A DNA stretch of 64,000 nt. Source: Symbiodinium natans (Eukaryota > Sar > Dinophyceae > Suessiales > Symbiodiniaceae). The DNA lies in the NCBI GenBank assembly GCA_905221605.1, contig CAJNDS010002302.1, positions 1,265,463-1,329,462 on the forward strand. The letters run 5' to 3'. The translations under genes were made by a program, and so were the position numbers. Below the pieces are notes generated by a model. That model saw nothing but the letters and a program-made list of their open reading frames with translations. It was not told where the DNA came from and made no database searches. Shown here piece after piece: positions 1 through 10,055 of the stretch; positions within the stretch are counted from its first letter, which is position 1, and the number at the start of each line of letters is the position of its first letter.

Positions 1-722
1 GTAGGTACCCGTACTATATATCTCCTTCAAGCCCTTAGGTTTTGGTTTAGGACCTAGGGTGTAGGGTGTAGGGTTTAGGGCTTGGGGTTTAGGGTTTTGG
101 GTTTAGAGTTTAGGGTTTAGGGCCCCCAAAGTCCTTATATAGGACTACTTTAAGGGCCAAGTATACCCTGTTCAGGTACATGGACCCTTAGGGGTACCAC
201 TTAATTTCGAAACGCTTGTTACTCCTTCAGTGTTGTTAGACAGCTTCCCCAAACCCAGCACCTCAGAACCGTAAACCCAAAACTCCAAAACCCGGAAGCC
301 AAAAAAAACCGAACGCCAAACCCCAAAGTCCCAAACGCTAAACCCTAACCCCAAACCCTAAACCCTCAAACCTCAGCCCCGATATAAACTTGTAATTCTG
401 AATTCTAAGCCCTACACCCCACTTGCAGGTTCAGGGGTACTTTTCGCCATTTGTAAGTGTAGCTATAAAGCACTTGTGCGCCCCTCAATTCCCCTAACAG
501 GGTTATCATTGGTTTACGAGTACAGATACTATTGAGTTGCCACGTACCATGAACCTCCAAGTACCCCAAAACCCTGAACCCTAAACCCTAGCCCTAAACC
601 CTAAACCCTAAACCCGAAACCCCTAGCCCTAAACCCTAAACCCGAAACCCCTAGCCCTAAACCCTAAACCCTAAACCCCAAACCCTAAACCCTCAAGACC
701 CTTCCTGGTCCCTGCATCCCAG
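1..722. other. Telomere-motif-rich stretch without a gene
   Basis: This stretch holds degenerate TTTAGGG units (about 50-120) and CCCTAAA units (about 575-695). A palindromic element of the 'tacatggaccctta' family lies at about 121-205. The right end of a 'gaacctccaag' family element lies at about 465-562. I see no coding frame with convincing splice sites. Confidence 0.6.
121..205. mobile_element. Palindromic element, family B copy 1
   Basis: The copy contains the family core ggccaagtata and the end ggtacatggaccctta, shared with copies near 32.2, 39.4 and 48.6 kb. It is about 85 bp, has no coding capacity and lies next to telomere-motif units. The left boundary is uncertain. Confidence 0.5.
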
Positions 723-780
723 GAGCCCGGCCCCTCGACCCGGCTGATGGTCTTCGTCGATGGTCTCCAAGGGCCCCCTG
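723..780 (+). CDS. Candidate exon island
   Basis: A 58 nt island starts after ATCCCAG and ends at a GTAGGGTTTAGG donor. One frame reads EPGPSTRLMVFVDGLQGPP. A CCCTAAA array ends about 27 nt upstream of the acceptor, the same spacing as in the kinase introns further right. No family was recognised; an open frame of this size can occur by chance. Confidence 0.3.
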
Positions 781-2377
781 GTAGGGTTTAGGGGATAGGG
801 TTTAGGGTTTAGGGTTTCGGATTTAGGGTTTAGGGTTTCGGGTTTAGGTCTTAACCCTAAACCCTAGTGGCTGAGGAGTGTTTGGCATCATGGGGCTCTT
901 CTTGGGACCCCCCTAAGGTTTGGGGCCTTGTTACAGATCCACTATTCGGAGTACATCCAGAAGGGTCCGAGCCTTAAGCCCTTGAGTTTAGGGTTTAGGG
1001 TTGAGGGTTTAGGGTTTAGTTTAGCAGTGTTTTGTGTGATAGGTTGAGGGTTTGCAGCATCTAGGGTTTAGGCTCCAGGCTTTACAGGGTTTACGGCCCC
1101 TGGACCCTGTGAGCCTCTAGGATTGACAGAAACCCAGGCCCACTCCCCCCCAAACCATAACCACCCCCGCCCCCCCCCCCCCGCCCGAACCCTAAGCCGA
1201 AACCCAAGCCCCAAGCCCGAGACCTCCCAACTCACACTATGTACCCGACCCAGGAGTAGCCCAGGAAGAAACATGTTTTTGGGTTAAAGGTTTAGGGTTT
1301 AGGTTTAGGGTTTGGGGTGTTGAGGGTTTGGGGTGTTTAGGGTTTAGGGTTTAGGGTTTAGGGCTCTTGACCCCAAGCCTTGAGAGTGCGCGCGCAATCC
1401 TTGAGGCTTGAGCCAGAGGCCATCATGGCCTGGCTTCACCAGGCAGGGAGAGGGCACCCCGTTGGTGTTAGGTTTAAGGTTTATTAGGGTTTAGGGTTTA
1501 GGGTTTAGGGTTTAGGGGCTTATGCCTCTCACGAGCATGTTTCCTTGAGCCCAAGACTTCAACATGTGAGCTCCTTTGTCCAGCAGCTTGGGACTTCAGG
1601 CGGGCACTTGGAGGTTCATGGTACGTAGTAACCCAATAGTAATAATGATAATCATAATAACAATACTAATAGTAATAAGAATAATAACTAAGTGTACTTC
1701 TATGCAATCTCTAACCCTATTAGGAAACTTCAACTCCACGTATATAACACAGGAACCCCGGTACTAGGCCCTAGGCTTCCATCAGTCCACTAGCTGACAA
1801 ACCCCAAGCCCGAACTCGACCCCAAACCCTACGTCCCCAAACCCCAAAACCCCAAGAAAGGGACGGCCAGCTGGAAGATGACCAGCCTAAAACCAAAACC
1901 CCGAGACCATAAATTCCACAAGTGCCCATACTAAGGGGCCATGTGACTACCCTTTAAACCCTAAACCCTAAACCCTAAACCCTACGGTTCACAAAAGTTC
2001 CACAAGGCGAGGCAAGGCAATGACGTCGAGAACCCAGACAGTACCAAGCACGACGAGGGCGCGGTTGCCGTTGCAGAGGACTCGGACTACTAGGGTTTAG
2101 GGTTTAGGGTTTAGGTTTTAGGGTTTAGGGTTCAGGGTTTAGGGTTTAGGGTTTAGGGTTTAGGGTTTAGGACTTCGGGGTCGAGGGTTTGGTATCAGGA
2201 TGAAGGCCACCTGACATCAAACCCTGAGGTTTAGGGGTTTGCGGGCAGAGAATACACGCATGAAAATTGCACGATTGATGTCGGATAAACAGGAAGGCTT
2301 CTGAAACCTTCCTCAAACCCCAATCACCTTCAACCCGTTGAGCAACCTCCACACTAGGACCTTCACCCTGTTGCTCT
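781..2377. other. Telomere-motif mosaic, little else
   Basis: TTTAGGG units at 785-845, 975-1015, 1290-1365 and 1485-1525 alternate with CCCTAAA units at 1950-1985. The left end of a 'cttggaggttcatgg' element is at about 1604, followed by an AT-rich piece to 1760. Islands at about 860-920, 1410-1465 and 2005-2095 have open frames, but their splice sites are ambiguous. No gene is called. Confidence 0.5.
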
Positions 2378-2490
2378 CCCTAAACCCTAAACCCTAAACC
2401 CTAAACCCTAAACCCTAAACCCTAAACCCTAAACCCTAAACCCTAAACCCTAACCCTAAACCCTAAACCCTAAACCCTAAACCCTAAACC
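2378..2490. repeat. (CCCTAAA)n array
   Basis: About 16 nearly perfect units, one shortened to CCCTAA. It is an interstitial array: unique sequence lies on both sides. Confidence 0.95.
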
Positions 2491-2883
2491 CCGGGGTCTT
2501 TGAACCCAAAGACTCAGGTTTTCGGCGAACAACACTAGATCCTCAACCCTTGTAAACCCTGAAGCTCCACCCAAATCCCTATTCCTGTTAAAGGCGCCTG
2601 AGCCTTAGCAACCAAAAACTTCACTAAGGCGGTCAAACACCTGAACACAAGCCTCAATTCCATTTCACTCAAAATCCCGAAGCCCCAAACCCTATACCCC
2701 TAAACCCTCAACCCGAAACCCCAAACCCGAAACTTAAACATACTGTAAGCCCTGGGCCGGAGTGGACGAGTCCAGGGTGCAGAGCCCAGCCTGGTCTGAA
2801 GCGTAAGGAATATTTCTCAGGGTTTGGGGTCCCTTAACTTCAACCCCAAACCACTGCTGAACCCTAAGCCCATTTTGTGAGAG

Positions 2884-2937
2884 GACATGGAGATCTTGGC
2901 CGCCCTCGTTTCCATCCTCCCACCTGGAAAGGCTCCT
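2884..2937 (+). CDS. Candidate exon island
   Basis: A 54 nt island follows TTTTGTGAGAG and ends at a GTTTTGGG donor. The phase-0 frame reads DMEILAALVSILPPGKAP, which is regular and hydrophobic. No family was recognised and the neighbours cannot be chained with confidence. Confidence 0.35.
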
Positions 2938-3245
2938 GTTTTGGGTTTCAGGATTTTGGTTTAAGGGTTTAGGATTAGGGTTTAGGATATGGGGTTTAGG
3001 GTTTAGGGTGAAGGCCGGCTCACTTGAAGGTGCATGGGATGGTATTTGAGGGACTTGAGGTTTGAGGGGTTTCGGCGCTTAGGTGATCCAAAGGTCGAGG
3101 GTTCGGAGGTGCAAGGTTCATGTCCGGCTTTGGGTCTGCAGGTTTAGGGTTTAGCGTTTAGGGTATTTAGGGTTTAGGGTATTTAGGGTACTTAGGGTAC
3201 TTAGGGTACTTAGGGTTTAGGGTTTATTGGACATTAGGATGGCAG

Positions 3246-3301
3246 GCTTCAACAAATGGCTTGCTTTGAAAAAGGTCCGCTGGCGCGATGGCACATCCTG
3301 A
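3246..3301 (+). CDS. Candidate terminal exon island
   Basis: After GGATGGCAG the frame reads FNKWLALKKVRWRDGTS and stops at TGA. The composition is basic. The left flank is a TTTAGGG run, not the CCCTAAA run seen at better acceptors, so this is weak. Confidence 0.25.
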
Positions 3302-3556
3302 GTTTAATCCCTGGATCCTAAACCCTCAACCCTGAACCCACCCGTCAGTCGCACAAGCCTTAGAGTTGGGGCTACGCTTCTTGGGGCCCCCCTGTACATG
3401 AAATACGTACCTACTTCAAGGTCGAACGTCTGAAGATACCTAGCTCTGGCTCTTTGTAGCCCGAAACCCTAAACCCGAAACCCTAAACCTTAAACCCTAA
3501 ACAAGCCTAAGCCCCTCTCAACCTCAGAAACCCTGTATACACCCGAAACCTTAAGC

Positions 3557-3676
3557 CCCTAAACCCTAAACCCTAAACCCTAAACCCTAAACCCTAAACC
3601 CTAAACCCTAAACCCTAAACCCTAAACCCTAAACCCTAAACCCTAAACCCTAAACCCTAAACCCTAAACCCTAACC
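3557..3676. repeat. (CCCTAAA)n array
   Basis: About 17 uninterrupted units. The array ends 20 nt before the acceptor-like AG of the island at 3697. Confidence 0.95.
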
Positions 3677-3696
3677 CAAGCCCTCGTCAACCTGAG

Positions 3697-3819
3697 GTGG
3701 AGGTGGACCACGGCTGCGTGTGCATTCGCGGCATTAAGGAGGCTGCTGTGCCCTATCCGTTCGAAATCTACGCGACTTGGGCTTTCCAGTCTTGCTCCTT
3801 CCGGTTCAGACAACATGGG
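3697..3819 (+). CDS. Candidate exon island, 123 nt
   Basis: The island starts after CCTGAG and ends at GTTTGGGGTTTAGG. The open frame includes VEVDHGCVCIRGIKEAAVP and continues to the donor. At 41 codons it is one of the longer open islands of the left part. A CCCTAAA array lies 20 nt upstream and a TTTAGGG array directly downstream. No family was recognised. Confidence 0.45.
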
Positions 3820-3905
3820 GTTTGGGGTTTAGGGTTTAGGGTTTAGGGTTTAGGGCTAGCCCCAAACCTTAAACCCAAACTTCCATAAGCCCCGATGTCC
3901 ATGAG

Positions 3906-3978
3906 GTGAAGGGCAAGGAGTGCCCGCGCTCCAAGCGGGCGAGCCAAGCTCTGTGCATGTCCATCCTCCAGGCCGGCT
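3906..3978 (+). CDS. Candidate exon island
   Basis: After CCATGAG the frame reads VKGKECPRSKRASQALCMS and continues to a GTTTGAGG donor. The same frame is open upstream through DVHE, so the start could be earlier. The segment is Lys/Arg-rich. No family was recognised. Confidence 0.4.
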
Positions 3979-4107
3979 GTTTGAGGTTTGGGGTTTGGGG
4001 TGTGGGGTTTAGGGTTTAGGGTTCAGGGTTTAGGGTTCAGGGTTTAGGGTTTAGGGTTTAGGGTTTAGGGTTACAGGTTTAGTGCAGAGGGTCGTGAGGT
4101 TGCTCCT

Positions 4108-4220
4108 CTAGGACCAAGAGTAGGCCCTTATTCCCTTTCTGTTTGAGGGTGTTGGTTTTCTTATCATCCCCCTTTCAGCCAAAAAGGGGCGCCCTTTTGA
4201 TTCCTCGGTTACACTTGGTA
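4108..4220. mobile_element. MITE-like element, family A copy 1
   Basis: A diverged copy of the 115 bp family. The ends CTAGGACCAAG and the right-hand match to CTTGGT are imperfectly inverted. The internal CCTTATTCCCTTT and AAAAAGGGGCGCCC segments are shared with the other copies. Confidence 0.6.
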
Positions 4221-4484
4221 AACCCGAAACCCCAAGCCCTCCCTAAACACTAAGCCCTAAGCCCGAATAGTCTTGTTTCGCAGGTCCTGGGGGCATTCAG
4301 GGAACCCTAAACCCTAAACCCTGAACCCTAAACCCTTAATCCTACCCCTAGACCCTAAACCGTAGGGTGTGGAGTGAAGCATTGGTACATCGTGAGGGCT
4401 TCAGGGTATCGTGCTGCATGTTCAGTGGCTCTTATCAGGTTCGAGTTCCAAGTCGCCTTAGATTACTACAGGGCCGCTGTATTT

Positions 4485-4640
4485 TCAAACAGTATTCTAC
4501 TATTTGCTTAAGAACCCCAAAGAATTAAACCCAATAATCCCTATATACCCTTATAAGGCAAAGTGTTTTTGGGGTGCTTCTTAAGCAACTTGCAGTATTC
4601 CCTTATGGTCCCTATTATCAATATACTAGAAACCCCCCCC
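4485..4640. repeat. Imperfect palindrome, family G-like
   Basis: AACAGTATTCTAC..GCTTAAGAACCCCAAA on the left mirrors TTTTGGGGTGCTTCTTAAGC..GCAGTATTCCC on the right. Related sequence occurs near 6.3, 22.6 and 36.5 kb. It has no coding content. Confidence 0.5.
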
Positions 4641-4677
4641 CCAGTAAAAGAAACAGGAAAAAGACTGTTCTAGTTAA

Positions 4678-4791
4678 CTAGGATGCCCAGTAGTACCCTT
4701 ATTCCCTTTTTGGGGGGGTTAGGTTCCCTTATAAACCCCTTCAAGCAAAAAAAGGGCACCCTTCTTAAGCCTTGGTTACTGGGCAGCCTAG
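4678..4791. mobile_element. MITE-like element, family A copy 2, best ends
   Basis: The terminal inverted repeats CTAGGATGCCCAGTAG and CTACTGGGCAGCCTAG-like are nearly perfect (right end TTACTGGGCAGCCTAG). The element is flanked by TTAA on both sides (4674-4677 and 4792-4795), which may be a target duplication. It is 114 bp with no ORF of its own. Confidence 0.75.
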
Positions 4792-4930
4792 TTAATAAGG
4801 CCCCCAACATCACAGACGTTGGCATGCTCCATAGGGAAGAGGCATCAGTTCACGGGGCTTTAGGGTTTAGGGTTTAGGGTTTAAGGTTAGGGTTTAGGGT
4901 TTCGGGTTTAGGGATGGTGCTTTCCTCCAG

Positions 4931-5002
4931 GCAGACTTCGATGCAAACCGCCCGAACCCGCGCGCCCTGCTTCTTCTGGCTGCTGGGGCTGCGTTTGGAT
5001 GA
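4931..5002 (+). CDS. Candidate exon island
   Basis: A good acceptor (CTTTCCTCCAG) precedes a frame reading ADFDANRPNPRALLLLAAG, which stops at TGA at 5000. A GC donor at 4991 would avoid the stop. The Leu/Ala-rich end suggests a membrane or signal-like stretch. No family was recognised. Confidence 0.4.
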   Translation, partial: ADFDANRPNPRALLLLAAGAAFG

Positions 5003-5236
5003 GGGCGCTGGCTAAAACCTATAGACCCTAAACCCTAATCCCTAAACCCTAAACCCTAAACCTGGCCAAGTTGAACCTAAGTGCCCCTCTTTTAGGGCCC
5101 AAGCTAGGGTTTAAAGTAGGGTTTTGGGGTTTAGGGTTTTGGGTTTTGGAGGTTAAGATCTCTCAGCAAGGGTACCTGGGCTACCTGGTACCTGGGCTAC
5201 CTGGTACCTTCTTGGGGGTCTTTCGGGAGATCTTCA

Positions 5237-5317
5237 CAGCAACAACTCTTGCCAACAAGTCAATAAATCTGTCTCGGACAAGATAATTTACTGACTTGTT
5301 GGCAAGAGTTGTTGCTG
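5237..5317. repeat. Perfect 26 bp inverted repeat
   Basis: CAGCAACAACTCTTGCCAAC... at 5237-5262 is matched by its exact reverse complement at 5292-5317, with a 29 bp AT-rich loop. No run of T follows, so it is not a bacterial-type terminator. Confidence 0.9.
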
Positions 5318-5479
5318 GAAGGGCTTTCGGGAAGAATGTCGGAGGATTTACTTTTTGAGCTTCAAGCCTAAGCTCTCCTCTTGCTCGGGTGTGGCCAAGC
5401 GCCAACGTGCAGAAAAATGCCGCGTTTTTTTCAAATTTCAAGTTCGCTTCCGTAGTTTCAAGTTAGTTTCAACATAGTT

Positions 5480-5818
5480 TCAAAATCCAGTTGCAAAATT
5501 GCTGCTAAGGGGAACTGCACTTTTCTACGCGCAGTTCAACAAAATGAAAGAATCTCAGAGATTCCTGGTTTTCAGAAAGCGCGGACAGAAAATTGCAGTT
5601 CCCCTGTAACAGCGATTTTGCAACTGGATTTAGAAAGTAATCTGAAACTAGTTGGAAACTAATTTTCAAACTATGGAAACAGTTAGAAACTTGAAAAATT
5701 CCATATTCCCGGACTTTCTGCCCCCATCCTGGCCCCTCACATACGGCCCTCTGGTTTTCAAAAAGCGCGGACAGAAATTACAGTTCCCCTTTAACAGCGA
5801 TTTTGCAACTTGATTTTG
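5480..5818. repeat. Three-copy repeat 'gcgcggacagaaa...gcaactggattt'
   Basis: Copies at about 5576-5631 and 5762-5818 are direct repeats. A third at about 5480-5535 is inverted, so the first two make a large stem. Each contains GCAGTTCCCC and AGCGATTTTGCAACT. Confidence 0.75.
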
Positions 5819-6200
5819 AGATTGAAAAGAATTTGAAACTGATTTGAAACTAATTTGAAATTTTGGAAACAATGTTCACATACGGCCCTCAGTTGACTTT
5901 GGTCAGCCGTGACTAGAGACCAGAGTTGTCGAAAACTTGCCAGTCTCCAGACTGTTGATGGACGAAATGCTGCATTAAATTTATTTTGCAAGTCATCCCT
6001 TCCAAACTCTGAATCTGAACATTGCTGTCCTTGCAACGCGTCGAAAGCATGTGTGTGAATGACCGAAATCCTGCATCACCCATATGCGCACGCAACATTG
6101 AAATTCGAGGGGCGCGGGGGAGCTCGATTATCAACCGTCGCACACGTGTAACGTAGGGGGTTATGCAAGATTTTGTCCATCCACAGTGGGAGCCTCCTAG

Positions 6201-6255
6201 GATGAAAACGCTGGCAGAGTCCGCTAAGCGCCTGAAAGTCCGGAAGCCCCAGTGA
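6201..6255 (+). CDS. Candidate terminal exon island
   Basis: After GCCTCCTAG the frame reads MKTLAESAKRLKVRKPQ and stops at TGA, followed at once by TATAGGGTTTAGGG. The peptide is strongly basic. No family was recognised; the short length keeps confidence low. Confidence 0.3.
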
Positions 6256-7983
6256 TATAGGGTTTAGGGTTGAGGGTAGGAATCACTACTGATACCATTC
6301 CCTTATGGTTCCTATCTGTTTATGCCATAATCCCCAAAACCCTGGACTACTTATTACGGCCCCTATAATTACTATAGTATGCCCCGTGGATGAGCCATCC
6401 ATGGGGCATAAGCAAGCCGTAGGGGGTTTAGGGTGTTTGGGGTGCTTCTTTTAAGAATGCCGTACTATATACAGGACTTAGAAAGGACCCCAATTTAGAG
6501 AGCTATGCATGTCCTTCGTTTCAGGGATATAGGGACCTGAAGCCCTCCATGCTAAAGCCCTAAAACCTGAAAGTCTGAACACCCTTTGAAGCCCTAAGAC
6601 AAGGCCCCAAACCTTTCGCCCCTAGAACGCTCAGCCCTCAAACCCTTGTGCCGCTTCTCGAACCCTAAGCACGAAAACCGTTCAAAACCCCCAACCCTAA
6701 GTCCTAAGCCCTAAGAACCCCAGAAGAACCCTCAGGCCCTGAGATCCTAAGCCCTATAAACCCTAAACCCTAAACCCTAAACCATCCCAAGAGCTTAGGA
6801 TGGCGACTGTCGTGTGGAGCCCGCTCATGTGGGAAGGATGTACGAGCTCCGGGGTTGCAAGACTCATCGGGGTTTCGGGTTTCGGGTTTAGGGTTTAGGG
6901 TTTAGGGTTTTGGGAGTTTAGGGTGTAGGGTTTAGGGTTCAGAGTTTTGGGGTTTAGGGTTTAGGGTTTGGGGGTGTTTCGGGTTGAGGGTTTAGGGTTT
7001 GCGGTTGGGGTATTTTTGGGTTTAGGGGATTGAGGGTTCAACGGGCTCTTAGGGTTTTTGTGAGTGGATTGGGGTGGTAAGTGTGTCTTGGGGGACAGGC
7101 GGGTGGTGCGTTCAGGGCGTGTCTGCCGCAGCGAGAATAGGCCCTTGAACCCCAACCAACAAACCGACCCTGGATCCTCAAACCCTGACCACACCGACCC
7201 TAAACCCTACCCAGAGATACCGATGCAGCCTGAAACAGGGGGGAATACAGCAGCGACAAAGCTGGATTTTGCCTTGGCGTACAGGGACAGTCCCTAGGAC
7301 CTAAGCCCATAAACCTGTTTTCAAATGCCCTAAGCCAAAAACCCTGCCTGACAGCCTTCCTTACCCCCTAACCCTCATTAACCCCTAAACCCTACACCCT
7401 CACTAACCCCTAAACCCTAGACACTAAACCCCAAACTCCAAACCCTCAACCCCAAACTCCAAACCCTAAACCCTGAACCCCTAAACCCTAAACAAGCCTG
7501 CTCCCGATGTCCGATAGGGCTTAGACAAGCGTACCCTCGGTCGTCGACCGGATGTCGTTTCGGTTTTGGGTTTCAGAAAGGAATAGGGTTGGGGGTTTAG
7601 GGTTCAGGGTCTGGGTTGATGGGTTAGGGTTCACGGATTATGAGTTTCGGGTTGAGGGTTAGCGTTTTAGGGTTTCAGGGATGAGGGTCTAGGGCTTCAG
7701 GGTGTAGGGCTTTAGGGGTTTAGGGTTTTGGGTCTTGGGGGTTTAGGGTTTAGGGTCTTCGCGGTTAGGGTTTCAGGGATTAGCGACTAAGGTCCCAGGG
7801 GTGCATAAAGTTATTACCAGTGTCCCCAATAGGACAGGGGGCCCATGCCCAAAAAACCATTACCCCTAAACCCCAGTAAACCTTCTCCCTTAGATAGTGA
7901 CAACCCAACCTCAAATAAGTTCTGTCTATAGGCAAGTAACCCTAAACCCTAAACCCCTAGAACCAAATCCCAGGTGCATGCAG
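6256..7983. other. Degenerate telomere-motif region, no gene called
   Basis: The region contains a family G-like palindrome at about 6285-6480, TTTAGGG variants at 6875-6990 and 7600-7780, and CCCTAAA variants at 7370-7495. The overlapping plus- and minus-strand ORFs around 7000-7300 are mutual shadows with Pro/Asn/Lys bias from the repeat and are not called. An island at 6799-6871 is listed separately. Confidence 0.5.
6799..6871 (+). CDS. Candidate exon island
   Basis: A 73 nt island follows GAGCTTAG and ends at GTTTCGGG. Two plus frames are open; one reads MATVVWSPLMWEGCTSSG. CCCTAAA units lie about 15 nt upstream. No family was recognised. Confidence 0.3.
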
Positions 7984-8047
7984 GAGCAGGGCCTCGCAGC
8001 ATGTGGGCCCTTCCTTCTCACCAGGAAGCGCCTCAGATGTTTTGCGG
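7984..8047 (+). CDS. Candidate exon island
   Basis: After GGTGCATGCAG a phase-0 frame reads EQGLAACGPFLLTRKRLRC and runs to GGGTTTAGGG. More than one frame is open. No family was recognised. Confidence 0.25.
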
Positions 8048-8163
8048 GTTTAGGGTTTAGGGTTTTTAGGGTTTAGGGTGTAGGGTTTAGGGTTTAGGGT
8101 TTAGGGTTTAGGGTTTGGGGTTTAGGGTTTAGGGTTTAGGGTTTAGGGTTTAGGGTTTAGGGC
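8048..8163. repeat. (TTTAGGG)n array
   Basis: About 15 units with a few variants. It starts directly at the donor-like end of the island on its left. Confidence 0.95.
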
Positions 8164-8527
8164 TCTGTTTGTGTGGAGTGATGTTGCTGGTGATCCCAAA
8201 AACGGATATCCCCAATTCCGGATCTGATTTCTGTAGACCCTAAACCCTGAACTGCACAACATGCATTTAAACAGCTGCCCTGTTTTTTGTTTTTGTTGAA
8301 ATCTCTGGCTCCAACCCAAACTCAAAGCTGAAAGCCCAGATCGGTCTAGGGTTCAGGTTTAGGGAAGTTAAGGGTTTTCATAGTTTGGGGGTTTATAGGG
8401 CTTATTTCCCTACACCCTCAAACCCGAGACCCCAAACCATAACCTATGGTTTGGGAGCCCTCTATCCCTGCACCCCTAAAGCCTCAACCACAAGCTCAGG
8501 TCCCACAACCTCTGCCTCCTGGTGCAG

Positions 8528-8587
8528 CTGATGAGGGATTGGTTCTCGCAGCGTTTGCTGTGGCTTCTTGGCTTTCTTCAGAAGTAG
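8528..8587 (+). CDS. Candidate exon island
   Basis: A pyrimidine-rich acceptor (CTCTGCCTCCTGGTGCAG) precedes a frame reading LMRDWFSQRLLWLLGFLQK, then TAG. The peptide is amphipathic. The right flank is CCCTAAA, not TTTAGGG. No family was recognised. Confidence 0.35.
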   Translation: MMRDWFSQRLLWLLGFLQK

Positions 8588-8662
8588 TAGCCCTAAACCC
8601 TAAACCCTAAAACCTAAACCCTAAACCCTAAACCCTAAAGAAGTCAGCCAAGGCTTGGTCAG

Positions 8663-8729
8663 AGTGCCATCCGATTCCAGCTTCCCCTCAACGGCTCCTG
8701 CGCCATGTATGCCATTGAGACTTGGAGCC
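8663..8729 (+). CDS. Candidate exon island
   Basis: The island starts after TTGGTCAG and ends at GTCTTTAGGG. Phase-0 frame: SAIRFQLPLNGSCAMYAIE. The sequence just upstream, gaagtcagccaaggc, recurs at 17934-17948 next to another island. Confidence 0.4.
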
Positions 8730-9035
8730 GTCTTTAGGGTTTAGGGTTTAGGGTTTAGGGTTTAGGGTTTTGGGGTTTTGGGGTTTTGGGTTTTGGGGCT
8801 CAGGGTTCACTTGAAGAGCGCACGTGGGTAGTTATTGCAGGGGGGGGTACATATAGGGAAGCTACACCTGCAAGTTGCTATAGCATTATTCCGGAGGGGG
8901 GGTGGACTCATAACCCCACTTCGAACTACCCTTGAGCCTCCAAGCAGGGTTCGGGGCCTGCTTAAACCGCCCCACCTAATCATTGTGTAGCTATGTTCCT
9001 TGGGGGTATCTTTTCTTGCATGGCTAGAACTGTAT

Positions 9036-9683
9036 AGCTGTATATTGGGTTCGGCCGGTCCACACTAACAGTCACCACCAGCAGACCCACAAATAAAAGC
9101 ACCCGGTAAATGCCAAAAAAATGACTGAGATTCCTGCTATTCCTGGTGCTATTCCTGGTGCTATTTCTGGTGCATTTTTTGTGCTATTCCTGGTGTTATT
9201 TCTGGTGCTATGTTTTGTGCTATTGTTTGTGCTATTTCTGGTGCTATTTTTTGTGCTATTGTTTGTGCTATTTCTGGTGCTATTTCTGGTGCTGTTGCTG
9301 GTGCTATGTGACTAACAATCACCATCAGCAGACCCACAAAAAAACAGCACCCGGTAAATGCTAAGCTGATAAAATTGACTGGGATTCCTGGTGCTATTTC
9401 TGGTGCTATTGTTTGTGCTATTTCTGGTGCTATTTTTTGTGCTATTCCTGGCGCTATTTCTGGTGCTATTTTTTGTGCTATTGTTTGTGCTATTTCTGGT
9501 GCTATGTCTGGTGCTATTTCTGCTGCTATGTGACTAACAGTCACCACCAGCAGACCCACAAAAATAAGCACCCGGTAAATGCTAAAATTGACTGGGATTC
9601 CTGGTGCTATTTTTGGCCTGTGTGTTATAAGGCCACGGCGTTATTTGACTGTTAGTGTGGACCGGCCGAACCCAAGCTGTATA
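9036..9683. mobile_element. MULE-like non-autonomous DNA transposon
   Basis: A 29 bp perfect terminal inverted repeat, TGGGTTCGGCCGGTCCACAC..., lies at 9046-9074 and 9646-9674. It is bounded by a 9 bp direct duplication AGCTGTATA (9036-9044 and 9675-9683), as expected for Mutator-like insertion. There is no transposase. The interior is three copies of a unit made of a 75 bp segment (starting near 9064, 9312 and 9533) followed by a short GGTGCTATTTCT minisatellite. The Leu/Val- or Ile/Ala-rich ORFs across it are products of the repeat. Confidence 0.85.
9119..9535. repeat. GGTGCTATTTCT minisatellite
   Basis: About 30 units of 11-12 bp (GGTGCTATTTCT, TGTGCTATTTTT, TGTGCTATTGTT) lie in two blocks inside the MULE-like element. 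Confidence 0.9.
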
Positions 9684-9905
9684 GCCTATCGGGAGGTAGG
9701 TCTCTTTTTTCAGGCAAGGACTTCGGATTTAGGGAGTCATCGCGCCTTTTCTGGGCCCCTGTTGTAAAGAATGTGGGCCCCAGTTTTGGAGAACGGCCAA
9801 TGTGGCCATGCGTCCTCTGCGCTTCTTCAGAAATGCAGAAACCTAATTAAGCCTCAAAAACCCTAAACCCTAAACCCTAAACATCCTAAACCCTAGACTC
9901 TTCAG

Positions 9906-10000
9906 GAGACCGTGCGGGCTGTGCAGACCGACTTCTGTCGCGGAGTACGCGAGGATTCCATGCTCGACTCAATGATGATTGAGACTCACTGGCACTGTGG
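9906..10000 (+). CDS. Candidate exon island, 95 nt
   Basis: After GACTCTTCAG the frame reads ETVRAVQTDFCRGVREDSM and stays open to GTTCAGG. Composition is balanced and looks like soluble protein. CCCTAAA units end about 20 nt upstream. No family was recognised. Confidence 0.45.
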
Positions 10001-10055
10001 GTTCAGGCGGTTTAGTGCTCAGGGTGTTTAAACTTAGGGTTTGGGTTTTCAGGGT

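Larger units (their letters stand above)
5003..6200. other. Non-telomeric repeat block with hairpins
   Basis: Unlike its surroundings, 5200-6180 has few TTTAGGG units. It holds a 26 bp perfect inverted repeat (5237-5317) and a roughly 55 bp segment present three times (about 5480-5535 inverted, 5576-5631, 5762-5818). Short ORFs on both strands here overlap these repeats and are not called. It is probably remains of one or more mobile elements. Confidence 0.5.

Noticed and set aside
1405-1430. Relic of the dinoflagellate spliced leader
   Set aside because: Only a short 'cttgagcca' match; I looked for the leader's 3' half on both strands and found no convincing copy in the window.
7000-7297. 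Overlapping 77-codon ORFs on both strands
   Set aside because: Biased composition (Pro/Asn/Lys/Thr) from telomere-like repeats on both strands; no motif.
9119-9535. CRISPR-like array
   Set aside because: Repeats are contiguous variants of one unit without unique spacers; telomere arrays likewise have no spacers.
9121-9655. Hydrophobic repeat proteins on both strands
   Set aside because: The minisatellite inside the MULE-like element lacks stops in several frames; no independent evidence for coding.
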